From positions 3,459,968-3,523,967 of the forward strand of contig CP036424.1 of assembly GCA_007745835.1 (NCBI GenBank): a stretch of DNA of 64,000 nt, written 5' to 3'. Source of the stretch: Planctomycetes bacterium MalM25. GTDB lineage: Bacteria > Planctomycetota > Planctomycetia > Pirellulales > Lacipirellulaceae. Made by a program: the position numbers and the translations under genes. The notes below the pieces were generated by a model. It searched no databases and was not told where the DNA came from. It was given only the letters and a program-made list of their open reading frames with translations. Positions 26,644-37,039 of this stretch are shown piece after piece (position 1 is the stretch's first letter; each line of letters starts with the position of its first letter).

Positions 26644-27891
26644 ATGGCCGACCCGTCGGTCACCCCCACCCGCGACGACCTCGACCTGGCGGCCTACGCC
26701 GGCCGGTTGCAACGCCCCGTTCGCGAGAAGGCGGCCGAGCTGCAGAGCGGCGGGCGGCTTCGCCACGTGATCTTCGCCGGGCAGCTCTGGCCCCAACTCC
26801 TCAACGACCTGGGGGAGACCGCCGACCAGATCCGCGTGATGTCAAAGTCCCGCCCCGGCCAGGACTTCCTTCGGGACCTGTGCGCCCATCGCCGGGCCAT
26901 GCTGTACTTCACGCAGCCCTCGACGCGGACCTTCCTGTCGTTCACCGCCGCGTGCCAGATCCTCGGGATCACCTGCAACGAGGTCCGCGACGCCAGCACC
27001 TCGAGCGAGGCGAAGGGGGAGACCCGGTTCGATTCGATCCGGATGTTCTCCAGCTACTTCGACCTCATCATCATGCGCTCGCCCCTCGCCCGCCTGGCGG
27101 AGTCGTGCGCCTATCTGATGAACGACCTCGACCGCCGGGGCCAGCGGAGCGTGCCGATCATCAACGCGGGCTCCGGCGCCGACGAGCACCCGACGCAAGC
27201 GCTGCTCGACATCTACACACTCCAACGGACCTTCAACTTCGAGAACCCGGGCGGGCAACGGACGCTGGCGTTCGACGCGGCCGACGGGCAACCCGGCGAT
27301 GCGGACGTGACCGCCGGCCTGGCGTACAAGACGTACGCCTTCTGCGGCGACATCGGCCGGGGGCGGACCGTCCGCTCGCTCGCCATGCTGCTGTCGGAGT
27401 ACCCGGGGGTGCGGCTCGTCTTCATCACGCCGGACCACACGAGCCTGCGGATGCGCGACGACCTCCGCCAACGGCTCACCGACCGGGGCGTCGCGGTCGT
27501 CGAGCTCGACTCGTTCGAGGCGTCCCTCGACGGACAGCCCGCGATCGAGGCGATCGACGCCCTCTACATGACACGGGTCCAGAAAGAGCACGACACGGCC
27601 GACGACGCCGCGTCGCTCGCGGAGCTCGACCTGTCACCCTACAAGCTGACGCCGCAGCTCGTCTCGCGGATGCGTCCCTACGCGCCGATCCTGCACCCCT
27701 TCCCGCGCGACCAGCACTTCGGCGAGATCCCCGCGGAGATCGACGCCGATCCGCGGGCCATGTACTTCCGCCAAGCCCGCAACGGCATGTGGGTCCGCGC
27801 GGCCCTGCTCGCCCACCTGCTGGACGCGGACGGAGCCATCGATCGCTACTTCCACCGCAAATTCAGCGAGCACCACGACTACAGCAGTTAG
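26644..27891 (+). CDS. pyrB: Aspartate carbamoyltransferase, long form
   Basis: Catalyses carbamoyl-aspartate formation in pyrimidine synthesis. Key motifs are present: QPSTRTFLSF for carbamoyl phosphate, DASTSSEAKGET, AGSGADEHPTQALLDIY (HPTQ), YMTRVQKEH and HPFPRDQHFGEI, the last normally HPLPR. At 415 residues it is ~100 longer than the usual catalytic chain (305-315). The excess lies in an N-terminal extension (~residues 1-60) and a loop around residues 200-225 (FENPGGQRTLAFDAADGQPGD). No pyrI or other pyr gene is adjacent. The assignment over ornithine carbamoyltransferase rests on the STSSEAKGE and QKEH motifs. Confidence 0.88.
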   Translation: MADPSVTPTRDDLDLAAYAGRLQRPVREKAAELQSGGRLRHVIFAGQLWPQLLNDLGETADQIRVMSKSRPGQDFLRDLCAHRRAMLYFTQPSTRTFLSFTAACQILGITCNEVRDASTSSEAKGETRFDSIRMFSSYFDLIIMRSPLARLAESCAYLMNDLDRRGQRSVPIINAGSGADEHPTQALLDIYTLQRTFNFENPGGQRTLAFDAADGQPGDADVTAGLAYKTYAFCGDIGRGRTVRSLAMLLSEYPGVRLVFITPDHTSLRMRDDLRQRLTDRGVAVVELDSFEASLDGQPAIEAIDALYMTRVQKEHDTADDAASLAELDLSPYKLTPQLVSRMRPYAPILHPFPRDQHFGEIPAEIDADPRAMYFRQARNGMWVRAALLAHLLDADGAIDRYFHRKFSEHHDYSS

Positions 27892-27904
27892 GCTGCGGCC
27901 CGCC

Positions 27905-28654
27905 ATGCGTCTGCTGATCGACGGCTACAACCTGCTGCACGCCACCGACCTGTTCGGCGCGGGCGAACTCGCGGGGACGCTGCGGGGCTCGCGCGAGGCG
28001 CTCGTCGAGTTCCTGGTCGGGCGGCTGGAGAAACGGCTGCGCGAGGGGACGCTCATCGTCTTCGACGCGGCGGACGCCCCCCCCGGCCTGCCCGATCGGT
28101 ACGAGTTCGAGGGCGTCCGCCTCCGCTTCGCCCGCGGGTACCCCGACGCCGACACCCTCATCGAGGAGATCCTCGAACCGCTCCACGGCGCCAAGCACCT
28201 CACGGTCGTGTCGGGCGATCGCCGCGTGCAACGAGCGGCCCGTTCCAGCGGGGCCAAGTGGGTCGACAGCGGGCCGTGGTTCGCGGGGCTCTGCCGCCGG
28301 GACCCCGCCGCCGAGCCGGCCGAGCGCAAGTCGCCCCCCGCGGGCCCCGTCGGCACGACAGCCGATTGGGTCGCCACGTTCTCCGGCGCGGAGGAGCTGG
28401 CTCGGATTGAGCGCGAAGCGGCCGATGCCCCCCTGCCCAAACCGCCCGAGCCGCCCCCGCAGAAGGTCTCCAAGGAACCGGCAGAAGCCCCCGCCAAGCG
28501 GGCCGCTAAACGCAAGAAGAAACGCCGCCCCCCGCTGGGCGACTCGGGCGACAAGCCACGGGGTGGTTTCGGCGAGGGCCTCAAGGACCCGTTCCCCCCC
28601 GGCTACGGGGACGACTTGCTAGACGGCGATGAGAGTTCGCGCAACGACGCCTAG
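27905..28654 (+). CDS. NYN (YacP/Rae1-like) ribonuclease domain protein
   Basis: A 249-residue protein. Residues 1-125 form a NYN/PIN-like nuclease domain: MRLLIDGYNLLH carries the first acidic residue, TLIVFDAADAPPG the second, and PDADTLIEEIL with TVVSGDRRVQRAARSSGAKW the remaining acidic motifs. Rae1/YacP of Bacillus cuts mRNA on the ribosome, a possible but unproven role here. The C-terminal half is Pro/Lys/Arg-rich with a basic run (KRAAKRKKKRR) that could bind RNA. It starts 14 bp after pyrB on the same strand. Confidence 0.82.
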   Translation: MRLLIDGYNLLHATDLFGAGELAGTLRGSREALVEFLVGRLEKRLREGTLIVFDAADAPPGLPDRYEFEGVRLRFARGYPDADTLIEEILEPLHGAKHLTVVSGDRRVQRAARSSGAKWVDSGPWFAGLCRRDPAAEPAERKSPPAGPVGTTADWVATFSGAEELARIEREAADAPLPKPPEPPPQKVSKEPAEAPAKRAAKRKKKRRPPLGDSGDKPRGGFGEGLKDPFPPGYGDDLLDGDESSRNDA

Positions 28655-28872
28655 CCGAACCGGCGCGATCCGCACCACCCGACTAGGCGGGTGAACCTTC
28701 TGGCCGATTCTCGGCCTCTCGGCAGTTTTTCTGACGGCGGCTTCCCACAGCTGAGGGGCGTGCGCCGGAGCGTGACTTACGTTTTCGCGATCCGCTCCTG
28801 CGCACAAGCGTTGGAGAGGGATGGGCAAGCCTACGCGACAACGCGATCGGTGCATCGACCTAGGAGTCACCC

Positions 28873-31635
28873 GTGGAAGACAACGAGCTGCTCAACGACT
28901 TTGTCGTCGAGGCGAACGAGCACTTAGCGGACATCGAGAACCAGTTTCTCGCGATCGAAGAGGCCGCGCCGAGTGTCGATGGCGACCTCGTCAACGAGGT
29001 CTTCCGGGCCATCCACTCGATCAAAGGGGCCGCCGGCTTCTTGGGTCTGCGGACGGTCAACGACCTGGCGCACAACCTCGAGAACGTGCTCAACATGATG
29101 CGCAACGAGGAGCTGACGCCGACGTCGGCCATCGTTGACGACATGCTGAAGGGCGCCGACGCCCTGAAGGGCCTGATCGAGGACGTCGAGAACTCGAACG
29201 GCGCCGATGTCGGCGACCACATCACGGCCCTCGAGAAGATCGCCTCGGCGGCGCTCGAACTGGGCGACGAACCGGCTCCCGAGGCGGACGCCGAGCCCGC
29301 CGCCGAAGCGCCCGCGGTCGCGGCGCCCGCACCGGTGTCCAACGGGGCGCCGACCGACGAAGACCTCGAAGCGGCGATCAACGCCAAGTTGGCGGAGAAG
29401 AAGGCGGCCCAAGCGGCCCGCGCCGCCGAGCAAGCGGCAGCCCCGACGCCCGAGCCGACCCCGTCCCCCGCGCCCGCCCCGCCGGCTCCGAAGGCCAAGG
29501 CCGACAAGGACAAGAAAGAGACCACCAAGGCGACCCCCGAGGCCCAGATCCGCGTCGCGGTGGGCGTGCTGGACAGCCTGATGAACCTGGCCGGCGAGCT
29601 GGTGCTCAGCCGCAACCAGCTGCTCCAAGCGGTCTCGACCGAAGAGAAGACCGGCATCGACGCGATCTCGGCCCGCCTGGACCAGATCACCAGCGAGCTG
29701 CAAGAAGCGATCATGCAGACGCGGATGCAGCAGATCGGCTCGGTCTTCGGCCGCTTCCCACGCGTTGTCCGCGACCTGTCGAGCAAGCTCGGCAAGCAGA
29801 TCGAGCTGGAAGTCGAGGGCAAGGAGGTCGAGGTCGACAAGACGATCGTCGAAGCGATCGGCGACCCGCTCACCCACCTTATCCGCAACTCGTGCGACCA
29901 CGGCGTCGAAATGCCCGCCGTGCGGACTGCGGCGGGCAAGCCGGCCAAGGGCACGATCTGCCTCAAGGCGTGCTACCAAGCGGGCAAGGTGCGGATCGAG
30001 ATCCAAGACGACGGCGGCGGCATCGACCCGGAGAAGCTCAAGGCGAAGGCCCTGGGCAAGGGGATCATCACGCCCGAGCAATCGGAGAGCATGAGCGATC
30101 GCGAAGCGATCCGCCTGATCTTCGCGCCGGGCTTCTCGACCGCCGCCGAGGTGACCGACGTGTCGGGCCGGGGCGTGGGGATGGACGTCGTGCGGACGAA
30201 CATCGCCAAGCTGGGCGGCACGGTCGATGTCGAATCGGAGCTGGGCAAGGGGACGAACATCGTCGTCACCCTGCCGCTGACGCTGGCGATCATCCCGTCG
30301 CTCATCGTGCAGGTGGGCCGCGACCGCTTCGCCATCCCGCAGGTCAACATCGCCGAGCTGGTCCGCGTCCGCGAGAGCGAGCGGGACGAGAAGCTCGGCC
30401 GCGTGAAGAACGCCGAGGTGCTGCGGCTCCGCGGCCAGCTGCTGCCGCTGGTGCGGCTGCGTGACACGCTCGGCTGCCAAGAGGCCGAAGGCCCGATCCA
30501 GGGCAACGCGACCGGCGCGACCAACATCATCGTGGTCGATACCGGGCAGACCCGGTTCGGCCTGGTGGTCGAGGCGTTGCACGACTCGGAAGAGATCGTC
30601 GTCAAGCCGCTCGGACGCCACCACAAGGAGTGCCGCCAGCTGGCGGGCGCCACGATCCTGGGCGACGGCCACGTCGCGCTGATCCTCGACATCGCCGGCA
30701 TCGCCGCCGACGAGGACCTGCGAGGCGAGGAGGAGCTCCGCGAGAAGGACGCCGACGCGCACAACGCCTCGGGCGAGACCTTCGACACCCAATCGATGCT
30801 CCTCTTCAAGAACAACGAGACGGACCACTTCGCGGTCCCGATGGACATCATCGCCCGCATCGAGCGGGTGAAGATCGACCAGATCGACTCGGTCGCCGGC
30901 CAGGAGGTGCTGCAGTACCGCAACACGACCCTGCCGCTGATCCGGCTCGAATCGCACGTCGCGGCCGGGGCGGGCGACTTCGCGGAGAGCGTTTACATCG
31001 TGGTTTACGAGACCCGCGGCCGCGAGGTCGGCCTGGTCGCCCCGATCCTAGAGGACATCCGCGAGGTGGCGACCGATGTCGACACAGTCACCTTCCGCGA
31101 GACGGGCGTCATCGGCTCGTTGGTCATCAACGAGAAGACGGTCCGCTTGATCGACCTGTTCGAGATGACGCAGATGTCGCACCCGGACTGGTTCCTCGAC
31201 GATTCGGCCCCCGAGTTCGACGATGGCGGACAGGCCCCCCTGATCCTCCTGGCGGAGGACTCGTCGTTCTTCCGGACGCAGGTGAAGAACATCTTCGAGG
31301 AGACCGGCTACCGCGTGGTCGACTGCGAAGACGGCCAGCTCGCCTGGGAAGCGCTCGACGCCGAGATGGATCGCTTCGACCTGCTGGTCACCGACATCGA
31401 GATGCCAAACATGAACGGGTTCGAGCTCTGTGACCGAGCGAAGAACGACCCGCGTTTCTCTTCGCTGCCCGTGATCGCGTTGACCTCGCTGGCCGGATCG
31501 GCCGACGTGCAGCGTGGCATGGAGGTCGGCATCGACGATTACCAGATCAAGATGGACCGCGACAAGCTGTTGACGGCCGTCGCCAATTTCGCGGGCCAGG
31601 CCCAATCGAATCTCACCGCCGGGAGCTACGCATGA
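28873..31635 (+). CDS. cheA: Hybrid chemotaxis histidine kinase CheA with two CheW-like domains and REC
   Basis: Central kinase of the chemotaxis array, 920 residues from a GTG with GGAG upstream. Domains in order: HPt (1-~105) with phospho-His48 in FRAIHSIKGAAGF; an Ala/Pro-rich linker (~130-220) where no P2 domain is evident; dimerisation helices (~228-290); HATPase_c (~290-430) with HLIRNSCDHGVE, DDGGG and GRGVGMDVV; a CheW-like domain (~435-580); a second CheW-like domain (~615-770); and a C-terminal receiver (~790-915) with phospho-Asp841 in LLVTDIEMPNMNG. The built-in receiver may replace or tune CheY, which is absent from the operon. The stop overlaps the cheW start (ATGA). Confidence 0.95.
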   Translation: MEDNELLNDFVVEANEHLADIENQFLAIEEAAPSVDGDLVNEVFRAIHSIKGAAGFLGLRTVNDLAHNLENVLNMMRNEELTPTSAIVDDMLKGADALKGLIEDVENSNGADVGDHITALEKIASAALELGDEPAPEADAEPAAEAPAVAAPAPVSNGAPTDEDLEAAINAKLAEKKAAQAARAAEQAAAPTPEPTPSPAPAPPAPKAKADKDKKETTKATPEAQIRVAVGVLDSLMNLAGELVLSRNQLLQAVSTEEKTGIDAISARLDQITSELQEAIMQTRMQQIGSVFGRFPRVVRDLSSKLGKQIELEVEGKEVEVDKTIVEAIGDPLTHLIRNSCDHGVEMPAVRTAAGKPAKGTICLKACYQAGKVRIEIQDDGGGIDPEKLKAKALGKGIITPEQSESMSDREAIRLIFAPGFSTAAEVTDVSGRGVGMDVVRTNIAKLGGTVDVESELGKGTNIVVTLPLTLAIIPSLIVQVGRDRFAIPQVNIAELVRVRESERDEKLGRVKNAEVLRLRGQLLPLVRLRDTLGCQEAEGPIQGNATGATNIIVVDTGQTRFGLVVEALHDSEEIVVKPLGRHHKECRQLAGATILGDGHVALILDIAGIAADEDLRGEEELREKDADAHNASGETFDTQSMLLFKNNETDHFAVPMDIIARIERVKIDQIDSVAGQEVLQYRNTTLPLIRLESHVAAGAGDFAESVYIVVYETRGREVGLVAPILEDIREVATDVDTVTFRETGVIGSLVINEKTVRLIDLFEMTQMSHPDWFLDDSAPEFDDGGQAPLILLAEDSSFFRTQVKNIFEETGYRVVDCEDGQLAWEALDAEMDRFDLLVTDIEMPNMNGFELCDRAKNDPRFSSLPVIALTSLAGSADVQRGMEVGIDDYQIKMDRDKLLTAVANFAGQAQSNLTAGSYA

Positions 31636-32087
31636 TCGCTACCGAGACGCCCACCGCGACCGAAGAGCTGCAGTTCGCGACGTTCTACGTCGGTGACTTG
31701 CTCCTCGGCGTCGATATCCGCCTGGTCCAAGAGATCAACCGCCAGGTCGATATCACGCCGGTCCCCAACGCCCCGCAGCACGTGCGCGGCGTGATCAACC
31801 TGCGTGGCGATGTCGCCACGGTGATCGACCTGCGGACCGTCCTCGGCCTGCCCCAGGCCGAAGAGAGCCGCGACAGCCGCAACCTGATCGTTCACTCGCA
31901 AGAGGAAGCGATCGGCCTGTGGGTCGACCGGATCTCGGACATCCTGACCGTCCGGCCCGACCAGATCAGCGACCCGCCCTCGAACGTCGACGGCGTGGAC
32001 GGCAAGTTCTTCCTCGGCGTGCACACGCTCGAGACCGAGATCTGCGTCCTGCTCGACATCGAACAAGTCCTGACCGACCGGAACTGA
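31632..32087 (+). CDS. cheW: Chemotaxis adaptor CheW
   Basis: A 151-residue single CheW domain that links receptors to CheA. It contains [51 protein letters not shown], the standard double beta-barrel sequence. The ATG lies inside the cheA stop (ATGA overlap), which couples their translation. The receptor gene follows 61 bp later. A third CheW-like unit alongside the two in CheA suggests an array with several coupling surfaces. Confidence 0.95.
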   Translation: MIATETPTATEELQFATFYVGDLLLGVDIRLVQEINRQVDITPVPNAPQHVRGVINLRGDVATVIDLRTVLGLPQAEESRDSRNLIVHSQEEAIGLWVDRISDILTVRPDQISDPPSNVDGVDGKFFLGVHTLETEICVLLDIEQVLTDRN

Positions 32088-32148
32088 TAACCAACCTCGC
32101 TTGATAGAGCGGCTGCCCTGCCCAACACCTCTTCGGAGCCTATTCGCC

Positions 32149-34494
32149 ATGAACCTTCGCACTCGCCTCACGCTCGGATTCCTCACCTGCGGCGTGGCGC
32201 CGCTGCTGGTCGCGGGCGCGATCAGCTACAGCTCGTCGCAAAGCGGCCTCGGCCAGCTCCGCGAGCACGCCGCGGAGGACATCCGGCACCGTGCGACCGC
32301 CCTGCTGGAGCAACAGCGCGGCATCAAGACCCAGCAGATCCAGGACTACTTCGCCCGGATCCGCGATCAGGCCCTGACCTTCTCCGAGAACCGGATGGTG
32401 GTCGAGGCGATGCGTCACCTTCCCGACTTCTTCGAGGGGTACCTCGATCAGGCCGACGAGGCGGGATCGCTCGCCGAACGCCGCGAAGCGCTCCGCGAGT
32501 ACTACACGAACGAGTTCGGCGCGACCTACTCGGACGCCAACAACAACGTCCCGCCGGAGACCGACGCCTGGCTCGACCAGCTGGACGACGCCTCGATCGC
32601 GCTGCAGCACGCCTACATCCGGGCGAACGGGCACCCGCTCGGCTCGAAGCACCTGCTCGACACGGCCGACGAGCAGACCGACTACGGCAAGCTGCACGGC
32701 GTGGTCCACCCAGTGGTCCGCAGCTACCTGGAGAAGTTCGGCTACTACGACATCTTCCTGATCGACAACGCCTCGGGCGACATCGTCTACTCGGTGTTCA
32801 AGGAGCTGGACTACACGACCTCGCTGAAGGACGGTCCGTACGCCGGCACGAACTTCGGCCGCGCCTTCCGCGAGGCGACGACCCTTGAGAAGGGTGAGAT
32901 CGCCTTCGTCGACTTCGAGCAGTACGCCCCGTCGTACGAGGCCCCCGCGAGCTTCATCGCCACCCCCGTGTTCGATGGCGACGAGCGACTCGGCGTCGCG
33001 GTGTTCCAGATGCCGGTCGACCGGATCAAGGGCCTGATGGCCTTCCGCGAGGGCCTCGGCGAGACGGGCGAAGCGGTCCTCGTTGGTCCCGACTACCGGA
33101 TGCGCAGCGACTCGCACCTCGCTCCGGAGACCCACAGCCTCGACGCGAGCTTCCGCTCGGCCGACACCGGCGCCTTCCGGGGCGAAGCGATCAACGCCGC
33201 CCTGCGTGGCGAGTCGGGTTCGCTCGTGACCGAGGACTACCGCGGCGAATCCTCGCTGATCGCTTACGGCCCGGTCGAAGTGCTCGGCGTCCGCTGGGCG
33301 ATCGCGTCGAAGATCGATGAGTCCGAGGCCTTCAAGGCCGTTGCCGAGATGGAGCAATCGGCGGCCTCGATCGCGTCGGGCTTGATGTGGACCAGCTTCG
33401 CGACCCTGATCGGCGCCATCGGCGCGGTGCTCGCCCTGGCCTGGTTCATCACCCGCACCATCACCGGACCGATCCGCACCCTGGTCGATCGCCTGCGATC
33501 GATCGCCGAGGGCGAAGCCGACCTCACGCAGCGGATCGACATCAAGTCGCAAGACGAACTGGGCGAGCTCGCGAAGTGGATGAACCTCTTCATCGAGCGG
33601 ATCCAGATCATCCTGCAACAAGTCACTCAGACCAGCTCGACGCTGACCGGCGCCTCGCAACGCCTCACGTCCAACGCCACGGAGTTGGCCGCGGGCGCCG
33701 AGCAGACGGGGCAGCAATCGGCTGTGGTCTCCTCCTCGGCCGACCAGATGTCGACTAGCATCGCCTCGGTGGCGGCGACCAGCGAGCAGATGTCGGCCAA
33801 CGTCCGCTCGGTCGCCACAGCGACCGAAGAGATGAACTCGACGATCACCGAGATCGCCCGCAACGCGGAGCAGTCGGCGACCGTCGCCGACCAGGCCGCG
33901 CAGCTCGCCGAGATCAGCAACGACCGCGTCGGCGGGCTCGGCGAATCGGCCGACGAGATCGGCAAGGTCATCGAGGTGATCCAGGACATCGCCGAGCAGA
34001 CCAACCTGCTGGCCCTGAACGCCACGATCGAAGCGGCCCGCGCCGGCGAGGCCGGTAAGGGCTTCGCGGTCGTCGCCTCGGAGGTGAAGGACCTCGCCAA
34101 GCAGACCGCCTCGGCGACCGACGATATCCGCCAGCGGATCGAGGGCATCCAGGGATCGACCGGCGAGGCCGTCGACTCGATCCGCGAGATCACCTCGGTC
34201 ATCACCAACGTGAACGACGTCGCCCGCACGATCGCCGCCGCGGTCGAGGAGCAGAGCATCACGACCCGCGAGATCTCGCAGAACGTCGCGGAGGCCGCCT
34301 CGGCGACCGACGTGGTCGTGGCCGGCATCACCGAGACGGCGAACGTCAGCTCGAGCATCAGCACGAGCATGACGAGCGTCGACGAGGGCGCCAAGCAGAC
34401 GGCCACCGCCGCCACCGACACCGAGCAGGCCGGCAAGCAGGTCTCGCAGCTCGCCACCGAGCTCGATGGCCTGGTCGCCCAGTTCACGCTCTAA
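32149..34494 (+). CDS. Methyl-accepting chemotaxis protein
   Basis: A 781-residue transmembrane receptor. The first membrane segment is near residues 8-29 ([21 protein letters not shown]) and the second near 408-434 ([24 protein letters not shown]). The ~380-residue periplasmic part between them looks like a double Cache sensor, ending with [29 protein letters not shown] follows (~435-490), then the signalling helices with the conserved tip [35 protein letters not shown]. Ala/Glu-rich helices around it provide methylation sites for CheR and CheB. The ATG at 32149 is preferred to an upstream TTG because the signal segment follows directly. Its ligand is unknown. Confidence 0.94.
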   Translation: MNLRTRLTLGFLTCGVAPLLVAGAISYSSSQSGLGQLREHAAEDIRHRATALLEQQRGIKTQQIQDYFARIRDQALTFSENRMVVEAMRHLPDFFEGYLDQADEAGSLAERREALREYYTNEFGATYSDANNNVPPETDAWLDQLDDASIALQHAYIRANGHPLGSKHLLDTADEQTDYGKLHGVVHPVVRSYLEKFGYYDIFLIDNASGDIVYSVFKELDYTTSLKDGPYAGTNFGRAFREATTLEKGEIAFVDFEQYAPSYEAPASFIATPVFDGDERLGVAVFQMPVDRIKGLMAFREGLGETGEAVLVGPDYRMRSDSHLAPETHSLDASFRSADTGAFRGEAINAALRGESGSLVTEDYRGESSLIAYGPVEVLGVRWAIASKIDESEAFKAVAEMEQSAASIASGLMWTSFATLIGAIGAVLALAWFITRTITGPIRTLVDRLRSIAEGEADLTQRIDIKSQDELGELAKWMNLFIERIQIILQQVTQTSSTLTGASQRLTSNATELAAGAEQTGQQSAVVSSSADQMSTSIASVAATSEQMSANVRSVATATEEMNSTITEIARNAEQSATVADQAAQLAEISNDRVGGLGESADEIGKVIEVIQDIAEQTNLLALNATIEAARAGEAGKGFAVVASEVKDLAKQTASATDDIRQRIEGIQGSTGEAVDSIREITSVITNVNDVARTIAAAVEEQSITTREISQNVAEAASATDVVVAGITETANVSSSISTSMTSVDEGAKQTATAATDTEQAGKQVSQLATELDGLVAQFTL

Positions 34495-34545
34495 ACGCCC
34501 CCGACGAAAAGCACCTAGAACGACCCCTTTGATACGACCCCAAGA

Positions 34546-35643
34546 ATGTCACGCAAACTGAGATGCCTGGTCGTCGATGACTCGGCGCTGTACCGCAAGA
34601 TCGTCCGCGAGGTGCTCACCTCGTTGCCGGACGTGGAGGTGGTCGGCGCGGTCAACGACGGCGTGAAGGCGCTCGAGCAGATCGAGGCCCTGAAGCCGGA
34701 CCTCGTGACCCTCGACCTGGAGATGCCCCGCCTGGACGGGATCGGGGTGCTGCGAGAGTTGCAGAAGCGGCAGCTCGGCGTGACGGCCATCATGGTGAGC
34801 GCCTTCACCAAGCACGGGGCGAAGGCGACCACCGAGGCCCTCGGGCTCGGGGCGTTCGACTTCATCCTCAAACCGACGACCGATTCCTTGGACGAGAGCA
34901 TCAAGCAGCTGCGTCACGACCTGACGCCGAAGCTCAAGGCCTGCCGGCTGCACCGCGCGGCGCACCCCGCCCCGCGGCGTGGCGCGGCTCCGGCGCGTCC
35001 GCAACGACCGGCGCCCCCCGCCGCCCGGCGCCCCGCGCCGCGTCGCGCTCCGGGCATCCGGCCGGAGGTCGTTGCGATCGGGATCTCGACCGGCGGGCCG
35101 CAGACGCTCACGAAGATCCTGCCGAAGCTGCCCAAGAACTTCCCGGCGCCGATCGTCATCGTGCAGCACATGCCGCCGATGTTCACCAAGAGCCTCGCGG
35201 ACGATCTCGATCGACGCTGCCAGCTCAGGGTGATGGAGGCCACCCAGGGCCAGCCGGTCCGGCCGGGCGAGATCCTCATCGCCCCCGGCGGACGTCAGAT
35301 GCGGATCGTCAAGCAGGCCAACGGCTCGGTCATCCAGCTCACCGACGACCCGCCCGAACGCAACTGCAAACCGGCGGCCGACTTCCTCTTCCGCTCGGTC
35401 GCCAAGAGCTTCGGCCCCCGGGCGTTGGGCGTCGTGCTCACCGGCATGGGGGACGACGGCACCGAGGGCGCCAGGCTGATGAAAGCGGCCGGCGCGCCGA
35501 TCTTCACCCAAGACGAGGCGACCTGTGTCGTCTACGGGATGCCCAAGAGCATCGTCGATAACGGCTTGGCCGACGAAGTGCTCCCGCTCGAACGGGTCCA
35601 CGATCACCTCATCGCGGCTGCGGCCGGGAGGGTTCTGGTATGA
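34546..35643 (+). CDS. cheB: Chemotaxis protein-glutamate methylesterase
   Basis: Removes methyl groups from the receptors; 365 residues. The receiver domain (1-~125) has DDSALYR and phospho-Asp57 in LVTLDLEMPRLDGI. A Pro/Arg/Ala-rich linker (~135-170) joins it to the esterase domain, whose catalytic triad is visible: Ser181 in GISTGGPQ, His in VQHMPPMF, and Asp in GMGDDGTEGA. Phosphorylation by CheA would activate it. Its stop overlaps the cheR ATG (ATGA). Confidence 0.96.
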   Translation: MSRKLRCLVVDDSALYRKIVREVLTSLPDVEVVGAVNDGVKALEQIEALKPDLVTLDLEMPRLDGIGVLRELQKRQLGVTAIMVSAFTKHGAKATTEALGLGAFDFILKPTTDSLDESIKQLRHDLTPKLKACRLHRAAHPAPRRGAAPARPQRPAPPAARRPAPRRAPGIRPEVVAIGISTGGPQTLTKILPKLPKNFPAPIVIVQHMPPMFTKSLADDLDRRCQLRVMEATQGQPVRPGEILIAPGGRQMRIVKQANGSVIQLTDDPPERNCKPAADFLFRSVAKSFGPRALGVVLTGMGDDGTEGARLMKAAGAPIFTQDEATCVVYGMPKSIVDNGLADEVLPLERVHDHLIAAAAGRVLV

Positions 35644-36491
35644 AACCCAACCCCGCTGATATCGACGCGGTCTGCAATCTGGTCAACGAGCTGTGCGGGA
35701 TCTATCTCGACAACAGCAAAGACTACCTGATCGAGGGCCGCCTCGCGAAGCTCGTCGAGGCGAGCGGATCGGAGAACTACGTCGACTTCGCCCGCAAGGC
35801 GCGCGTCACGCCCAAGCTCAAGGCGGAGGTGGTCGACGCGATCACCACGAACGAGACCCTGTGGTTCCGCGACTCCACGCCGTTCGACGCGCTGCGTTAC
35901 AAGATCATCCCCGAGCTGATCGACGCGAAGAAGGGTTCGCCCTTCTCGAAGCGATTCCGCATCTGGTCCGCCGCCAGCAGCACCGGGCAAGAGGCCTACA
36001 GCATCGCCATGGCGTTCGCCGACTGCGTGCCCGACTTCGAGTCGTGGGACCTGCAGATCTACGGCACGGACATCTCGCCAGCCGCAGTCGAGCACGCCAA
36101 ACGGGGCGTCTACTCCGACCTGGAGATCAGCCGCGGCCTCACCCAGAAACACCGCGGGGCGTACTTCGTGAAGGCGCCGGGCGGGTGGGGCGTGAACGAC
36201 GTCATCAAACGCCGCTGCAAGTTCGAGGTCCGCAACCTGCTCAAGCCGTTCACCGGCGTCGGCATGTTCGACATCATCTTCTGCCGCAACGTGGCGATCT
36301 ACTTCACCCCCGAAGACCGCCGGTCGCTGTTCCAGCGGCTCGGCAAGACGCTCAACCAGGGCGGCTGGTTCTTCACCGGCTCGGGCGAGTCGCTCGTCGA
36401 CCTGGGATCGCACTGGGCGCCCAAGCAGCACTGCCGCGCCGTCTGCTACCAGCCGAACGGCTGCAACGGCGTCGCCACGCTGGCGACTTAG
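35640..36491 (+). CDS. cheR: Chemotaxis receptor methyltransferase
   Basis: SAM-dependent methylation of receptor glutamates; 283 residues. The N-terminal helical domain (1-~75) precedes the Rossmann methyltransferase. ITTNETLWFRD is the family motif, RIWSAASSTGQEAYSIAM binds SAM, YGTDISPAAVEHAK follows, and FDIIFCRNVAIYF is the conserved late motif. It is the last gene of the operon and its end overlaps the convergent gene at 36488 by 4 bp. Confidence 0.96.
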   Translation: MKPNPADIDAVCNLVNELCGIYLDNSKDYLIEGRLAKLVEASGSENYVDFARKARVTPKLKAEVVDAITTNETLWFRDSTPFDALRYKIIPELIDAKKGSPFSKRFRIWSAASSTGQEAYSIAMAFADCVPDFESWDLQIYGTDISPAAVEHAKRGVYSDLEISRGLTQKHRGAYFVKAPGGWGVNDVIKRRCKFEVRNLLKPFTGVGMFDIIFCRNVAIYFTPEDRRSLFQRLGKTLNQGGWFFTGSGESLVDLGSHWAPKQHCRAVCYQPNGCNGVATLAT

Positions 36492-37039
36492 AGCAACGCC
36501 GCGAGCGCCTCGGCGACCGCGGCGCCGACCTCGGCTTCGGGCTCTCGCCCAGTGCCTCGCATGAGCTTGCCGAGCCACCGCCCCGCCTGCCGGGCCGCTG
36601 TCGGTCGGGCCGCTGAGGGGGGCGTTGAGCCCGCCTGCGTCACCGCGCCAAGCAACTCCGCCTCGGCGGCGAGTTCGTCGGACGCCTCGGCCGCCGCTTC
36701 GCTCCATCGGGCTAACAACCCGGGCGTCGTGGTGAGGTCCACCACGCTCCCCGGCGCCAATCCGGAGTCCCCCACCGCCGCCGGGCCGACGATCGCCAGC
36801 CGTCGGGGGCGGTGAACGGACTGCAAGCCTTGGATCGCTTCGCGGATCGTCGGCAGCTGCGAGGCCGTCAGGCGGCGGGGCCAGCCGACCACAACCCGGG
36901 CGCCGCGCCAGTCGCCGCAGAGGGTTTCGAGCTTCGGGGCGGTGCGCCGCACGGCGCCGGTCATCTCCCGCCGCACCGCGGCGGCCAACTCGCCGTGGAG
37001 GTCCCAGACGGCGAGGTCGCAACGGTCCGCGTCAGGCAT
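36488..37039 (-). CDS. Hypothetical protein linked to a histidine kinase
   Basis: A 183-residue soluble protein of unknown function. It begins MPDADRCDLAVWDLHGELAAA and has an alternating strand/helix pattern: GDWRGARVVVGWPRRL, IQGLQSVHRPRRLAIVGPAAVG and APGSVVDLTTTPGLLARW. This could be a small alpha/beta fold, but no catalytic motif is apparent. The C-terminal ~80 residues are Ala/Glu-rich helix. Its ATG overlaps the end of the upstream histidine kinase gene by 8 bp, so the two are translationally coupled and probably act together. It may be a regulator or output partner of the kinase, which is an inference from position only. Confidence 0.62.
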   Translation of the reverse strand: MPDADRCDLAVWDLHGELAAAVRREMTGAVRRTAPKLETLCGDWRGARVVVGWPRRLTASQLPTIREAIQGLQSVHRPRRLAIVGPAAVGDSGLAPGSVVDLTTTPGLLARWSEAAAEASDELAAEAELLGAVTQAGSTPPSAARPTAARQAGRWLGKLMRGTGREPEAEVGAAVAEALAALL

